Below, in pieces: positions 5,519 through 6,687 of a DNA stretch of 6,687 nucleotides. Under the pieces are notes generated by a model. It did not search any database. It was not told where the DNA came from and worked only from the letters and a program-made list of their open reading frames with translations. The DNA comes from Planctomycetaceae bacterium (lineage in GTDB: Bacteria > Planctomycetota > Phycisphaerae > Phycisphaerales > SM1A02). A program made the translations under genes and the position numbers. The stretch lies in assembly GCA_027488415.1 (NCBI GenBank), contig JAIYBS010000048.1, positions 1-6,687 on the forward strand. Direction: 5' to 3'. Each line of letters opens with the position of its first letter. The first letter of the stretch is position 1.

Positions 5519-6379
5519 TCACTGCGCCGGGTACGTCGCGGACGTCTTCTCCGTCTCCCACACCGTCACCCGGTGCAGTGCCGCGCCCGCGGCCTCGGTC
5601 GCCGGCGAGAGCAGTGCGTGGCAGACGCGCGCGATGTTCTCGACCGACGGGTTCAGTCGCTCGAACTCCGGGCAGTCGACGTTGAGGTGCTTGTGGTCGA
5701 ACCGGTCGATCACGACGCGGTTCACTACCGATTCGAGCGTCGCCGACGTGAACGGCGCCGCGCCGGCCCCGGTGCCCACGAGCACCGCGACCTCGACCCG
5801 GTAGTTGTGGCCGTGCCCGCTCGGGTGGTTGCACTTGCCGAACGTCTTCCGGTTCTCGGCGTCGGAGAGATCGGGGCAGTGCAGGCGGTGGGCGGCGCTG
5901 AATTCGAAGCGCTCCGCGAGGATGGCGTGGTCGGGCATGGTGCGTCTCCAGGTGTGCGTGATGAAGGGGCCGGGGCGCCAGGCGAGCTCGGTCACGACGG
6001 CGGTCGGCGGCAGCGTGCCTTCCAGCGACCGCGCCAGGAGCCCGACGGCGCAGGACGGCGTCGGACGATCACGTGACGCGAGCAGCGATGCCAGCAGCGG
6101 CCGAAGCCGGGCCCTGACCGCCGCGTCGATCTCCTGGATGCCGATGAGGTAGCCCGTGACGGGATCCGGCGTGCCCTGGCACTCGACCTCGACCTCGTGG
6201 TGCGCGGTCCATCCGTCGGAGGGAGGAATGCCCGCGAATCCGTTCCCCGATCCGGCGACGATGCCGGAACCTTGCGTGTCCGCGGTCCCGTTCAGAGAGA
6301 TCCCGAACCGCACCGCGCGGCGAAGCAAGATCGATTCTCCAGCAGGGAAATTGTCGAAATTTGGGGGATTCTCGCGCAT
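5519..6379 (-). CDS. 6-pyruvoyl/6-carboxy-tetrahydropterin synthase family protein with a degenerate N-terminal half
   Basis: A 286-residue, two-half protein of the QueD/PTPS fold; single-domain members are about 120-140 residues. The C-terminal half (about 150-286) keeps the active site: zinc ligands His164 (F-S-A-A-H), His189 and His191 (G-H-G-H-N-Y), nucleophile Cys183 (G-K-C-N-H-P-S-G), Asp228-His229 (D-H-K-H-L-N) and Glu275 (W-E-T-E). The C-N-x-P-x-G-H-G-H-N-Y pattern resembles pyruvoyl-type PTPS more than E. coli QueD (C-x3-H-G-H), so the product could be 6-pyruvoyl- or 6-carboxy-tetrahydropterin, from dihydroneopterin triphosphate. The N-terminal half (about 18-145) keeps the strand pattern (HHEVEVECQG, DPVTG) but lacks the zinc histidines and Cys. 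An alternative start is TTG 6328 with GGAG 8 bases upstream, giving 269 residues beginning MLRRAVRFGISL; residues 1-17 are base-composition-poor in GC and may be leader. Confidence 0.87.
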   Translation of the reverse strand: MRENPPNFDNFPAGESILLRRAVRFGISLNGTADTQGSGIVAGSGNGFAGIPPSDGWTAHHEVEVECQGTPDPVTGYLIGIQEIDAAVRARLRPLLASLLASRDRPTPSCAVGLLARSLEGTLPPTAVVTELAWRPGPFITHTWRRTMPDHAILAERFEFSAAHRLHCPDLSDAENRKTFGKCNHPSGHGHNYRVEVAVLVGTGAGAAPFTSATLESVVNRVVIDRFDHKHLNVDCPEFERLNPSVENIARVCHALLSPATEAAGAALHRVTVWETEKTSATYPAQ

Positions 6380-6380
6380 G

Positions 6381-6401
6381 ATCGCTCTCGCGATGCGAGA
6401 G
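6381..6401 (-). promoter_or_regulatory. Two mutually exclusive hairpins before the pterin synthase start
   Basis: On the minus strand CTCTCGC-ATC-GCGAGAG (6401-6385) is a perfect 7-bp stem with a 3-base loop. Overlapping it, ATCGC-GAGA-GCGAT (6394-6381) is a perfect 5-bp stem with a GAGA (GNRA-type) loop ending one base before ATG 6379. Both cannot form at once. GAGAG, the only weak ribosome-binding-like sequence, is paired in the first and mostly looped out in the second. As DNA the same dyad could instead be an operator. Confidence 0.4.
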
Positions 6402-6407
6402 TTGGTT

Positions 6408-6414
6408 TACAGTA
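6408..6414. promoter_or_regulatory. Symmetric -10-like element TACAGTA between divergent genes
   Basis: TACAGTA reads TACAGT on the plus strand (6408-6413) and TACTGT on the minus strand (6414-6409), so both strands show a TAnnnT -10 hexamer at one site. The minus-strand transcript would start near 6402, almost at the base of the 7-bp hairpin before the pterin synthase. The plus-strand transcript would start near 6420, just before the terminator-like hairpin. No -35 match is clear on either side. Confidence 0.35.
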
Positions 6415-6427
6415 CCGCACAGCACTT

Positions 6428-6477
6428 GCCCCCGGAAGGGCTCGGCGTGAGCTTGCCTCCGCCGGGCCTTTTTCTTT
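6428..6477 (+). terminator. Rho-independent terminator-like hairpin with T-tract
   Basis: The stem is built from GCCC/GGGC (6428-6431 with 6464-6467), CGG/CCG (6433-6435 with 6459-6461), AGG/CCT (6437-6439 with 6456-6458) and GCTC/GAGC (6440-6443 with 6449-6452), loop GGCGT. That is 14 base pairs broken by small bulges, followed by C then TTTTTCTTT. No annotated plus-strand gene ends upstream, since the preceding gene is on the other strand. It may end a short RNA of about 60 nucleotides or act as an attenuator in the leader of the lipoprotein gene at 6531. Confidence 0.55.
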
Positions 6478-6530
6478 GGCTGCGCGAATTTCGTGCCCGG
6501 CGGCGCGGCCGGGTCGATGAATCGGGATCC

Positions 6531-6687
6531 ATGAGGCCCAAGGAACGGGACATCGCCGGGCTGGCCATCGCGGCGTGCGCGCTCGCGCCGCTCGTCGCGT
6601 GCGCCCCCGGCACGCAGGCGGTGCCGGGCGAGTCTCCTGCGGAGCGCGATTCCGCGCCGGCCGAGCGCCCCGTTGAGGTGGCGCCCG
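6531..6687 (+). CDS. Putative lipoprotein, N-terminal part (3' end outside window)
   Basis: The 52 visible residues start MRPKERDIAGLAIAACALAP and reach a lipobox L-V-A-C with Cys24. A basic N-terminus (Arg2, Lys4, Arg6) and a hydrophobic core precede it, so this is a likely lipid-anchored exported protein. After Cys24 the sequence is rich in Pro, Ala, Glu and Ser (about residues 25-52), a typical flexible linker. The function cannot be told from this part. ATG 6531 is the only ATG in frame; GGGA three bases upstream is too close to be a good ribosome binding site. A five-codon frame (ATG 6517) ends in the overlapping ATGA at 6531-6534. No TAnnnT element lies between the terminator-like hairpin and this start. 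Confidence 0.72.
   Translation, partial: MRPKERDIAGLAIAACALAPLVACAPGTQAVPGESPAERDSAPAERPVEVAP

Noticed and set aside
5573..6152. Two plus-strand frames opposite the pterin synthase
   Set aside because: They are antisense to conserved active-site codons and show no signal, domain or ribosome binding site.
6420..6477. Signal recognition particle RNA, because of a GGAA loop flanked by C and G runs
   Set aside because: The conserved asymmetric internal loop and the AGCAG/GGCA elements of SRP RNA are missing.
6380..6530. A preQ1 or other queuosine-type riboswitch in the pterin synthase leader
   Set aside because: No A-rich pseudoknot tail or conserved preQ1 stem-loop is visible on the minus strand; the hairpins there are simple perfect stems.
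1..6687. CRISPR arrays, insertion sequences, tRNA genes or a defence cluster
   Set aside because: No regularly spaced direct repeats with unique spacers, transposase motifs, terminal inverted repeats or tRNA-like cloverleafs were found, and all genes fit ordinary metabolic or envelope families.

Overview
This is a high-GC bacterial window holding eight protein genes, two of them cut by the window edges. The gene set includes a futalosine-pathway menaquinone enzyme, a two-half pterin synthase, a tandem-ACT protein and a HEAT-repeat lipoprotein beside a MATE exporter. Together with the GC-rich codon use, this suggests a Planctomycetota genome, perhaps Phycisphaerae. That placement is inference from gene content, not a marker-based assignment. 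There are no tRNA or rRNA genes, insertion sequences, phage genes or CRISPR arrays, and no gene-free stretch longer than about 150 bases. Several very long open frames (for example 399-3626 on the minus strand and 1226-4723 on the plus strand) are GC-driven read-through of real genes in other frames; the true genes are shorter.

Layout. Positions 1-1253, minus strand: the N-terminal part of a MATE exporter (1-366) downstream of a HEAT-repeat lipoprotein (399-1253). A 30-bp divergent spacer follows. A metallo-beta-lactamase-fold hydrolase (1284-1964, plus) meets a secreted DUF885 metallopeptidase-like protein (1934-3745, minus) tail to tail with a 31-bp overlap. A 90-bp divergent spacer then leads into a plus-strand run: mqnD (3836-4723), a tandem-ACT protein (4761-5237) and a CDGSH iron-sulfur protein (5270-5494). 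A pterin synthase of the QueD/PTPS family (5519-6379, minus) faces this run. After a structured 151-bp divergent spacer comes the start of a plus-strand lipoprotein (6531 to the window end).

The strongest non-coding signal is a repeated promoter layout. Four genes (HEAT lipoprotein, MBL hydrolase, DUF885 protein, mqnD) each have a TAnnnT -10-like hexamer exactly 6 bp before the start codon; the MATE gene has one 8 bp before its TTG. This is the arrangement expected for leaderless mRNAs. The only clear Shine-Dalgarno site is on the operon-internal CDGSH gene. Other structures that the genes do not explain are: (1) a 30-bp spacer made entirely of two mirror-image leaderless promoters; (2) three CATTTTC/GAAAATG boxes at an exact 18-bp period over the mqnD promoter; (3) two mutually exclusive hairpins just before the pterin synthase start; (4) a terminator-like hairpin with a T-tract ahead of the last lipoprotein.

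Functionally the genes look mostly like housekeeping or accessory metabolism: menaquinone, pterin or queuosine, iron-sulfur chemistry, peptide hydrolysis, thiol-ester or thiol-type hydrolysis, and export. I see no convincing defence or mobile system. The novelty, if any, lies in the promoter architecture and intergenic control elements.
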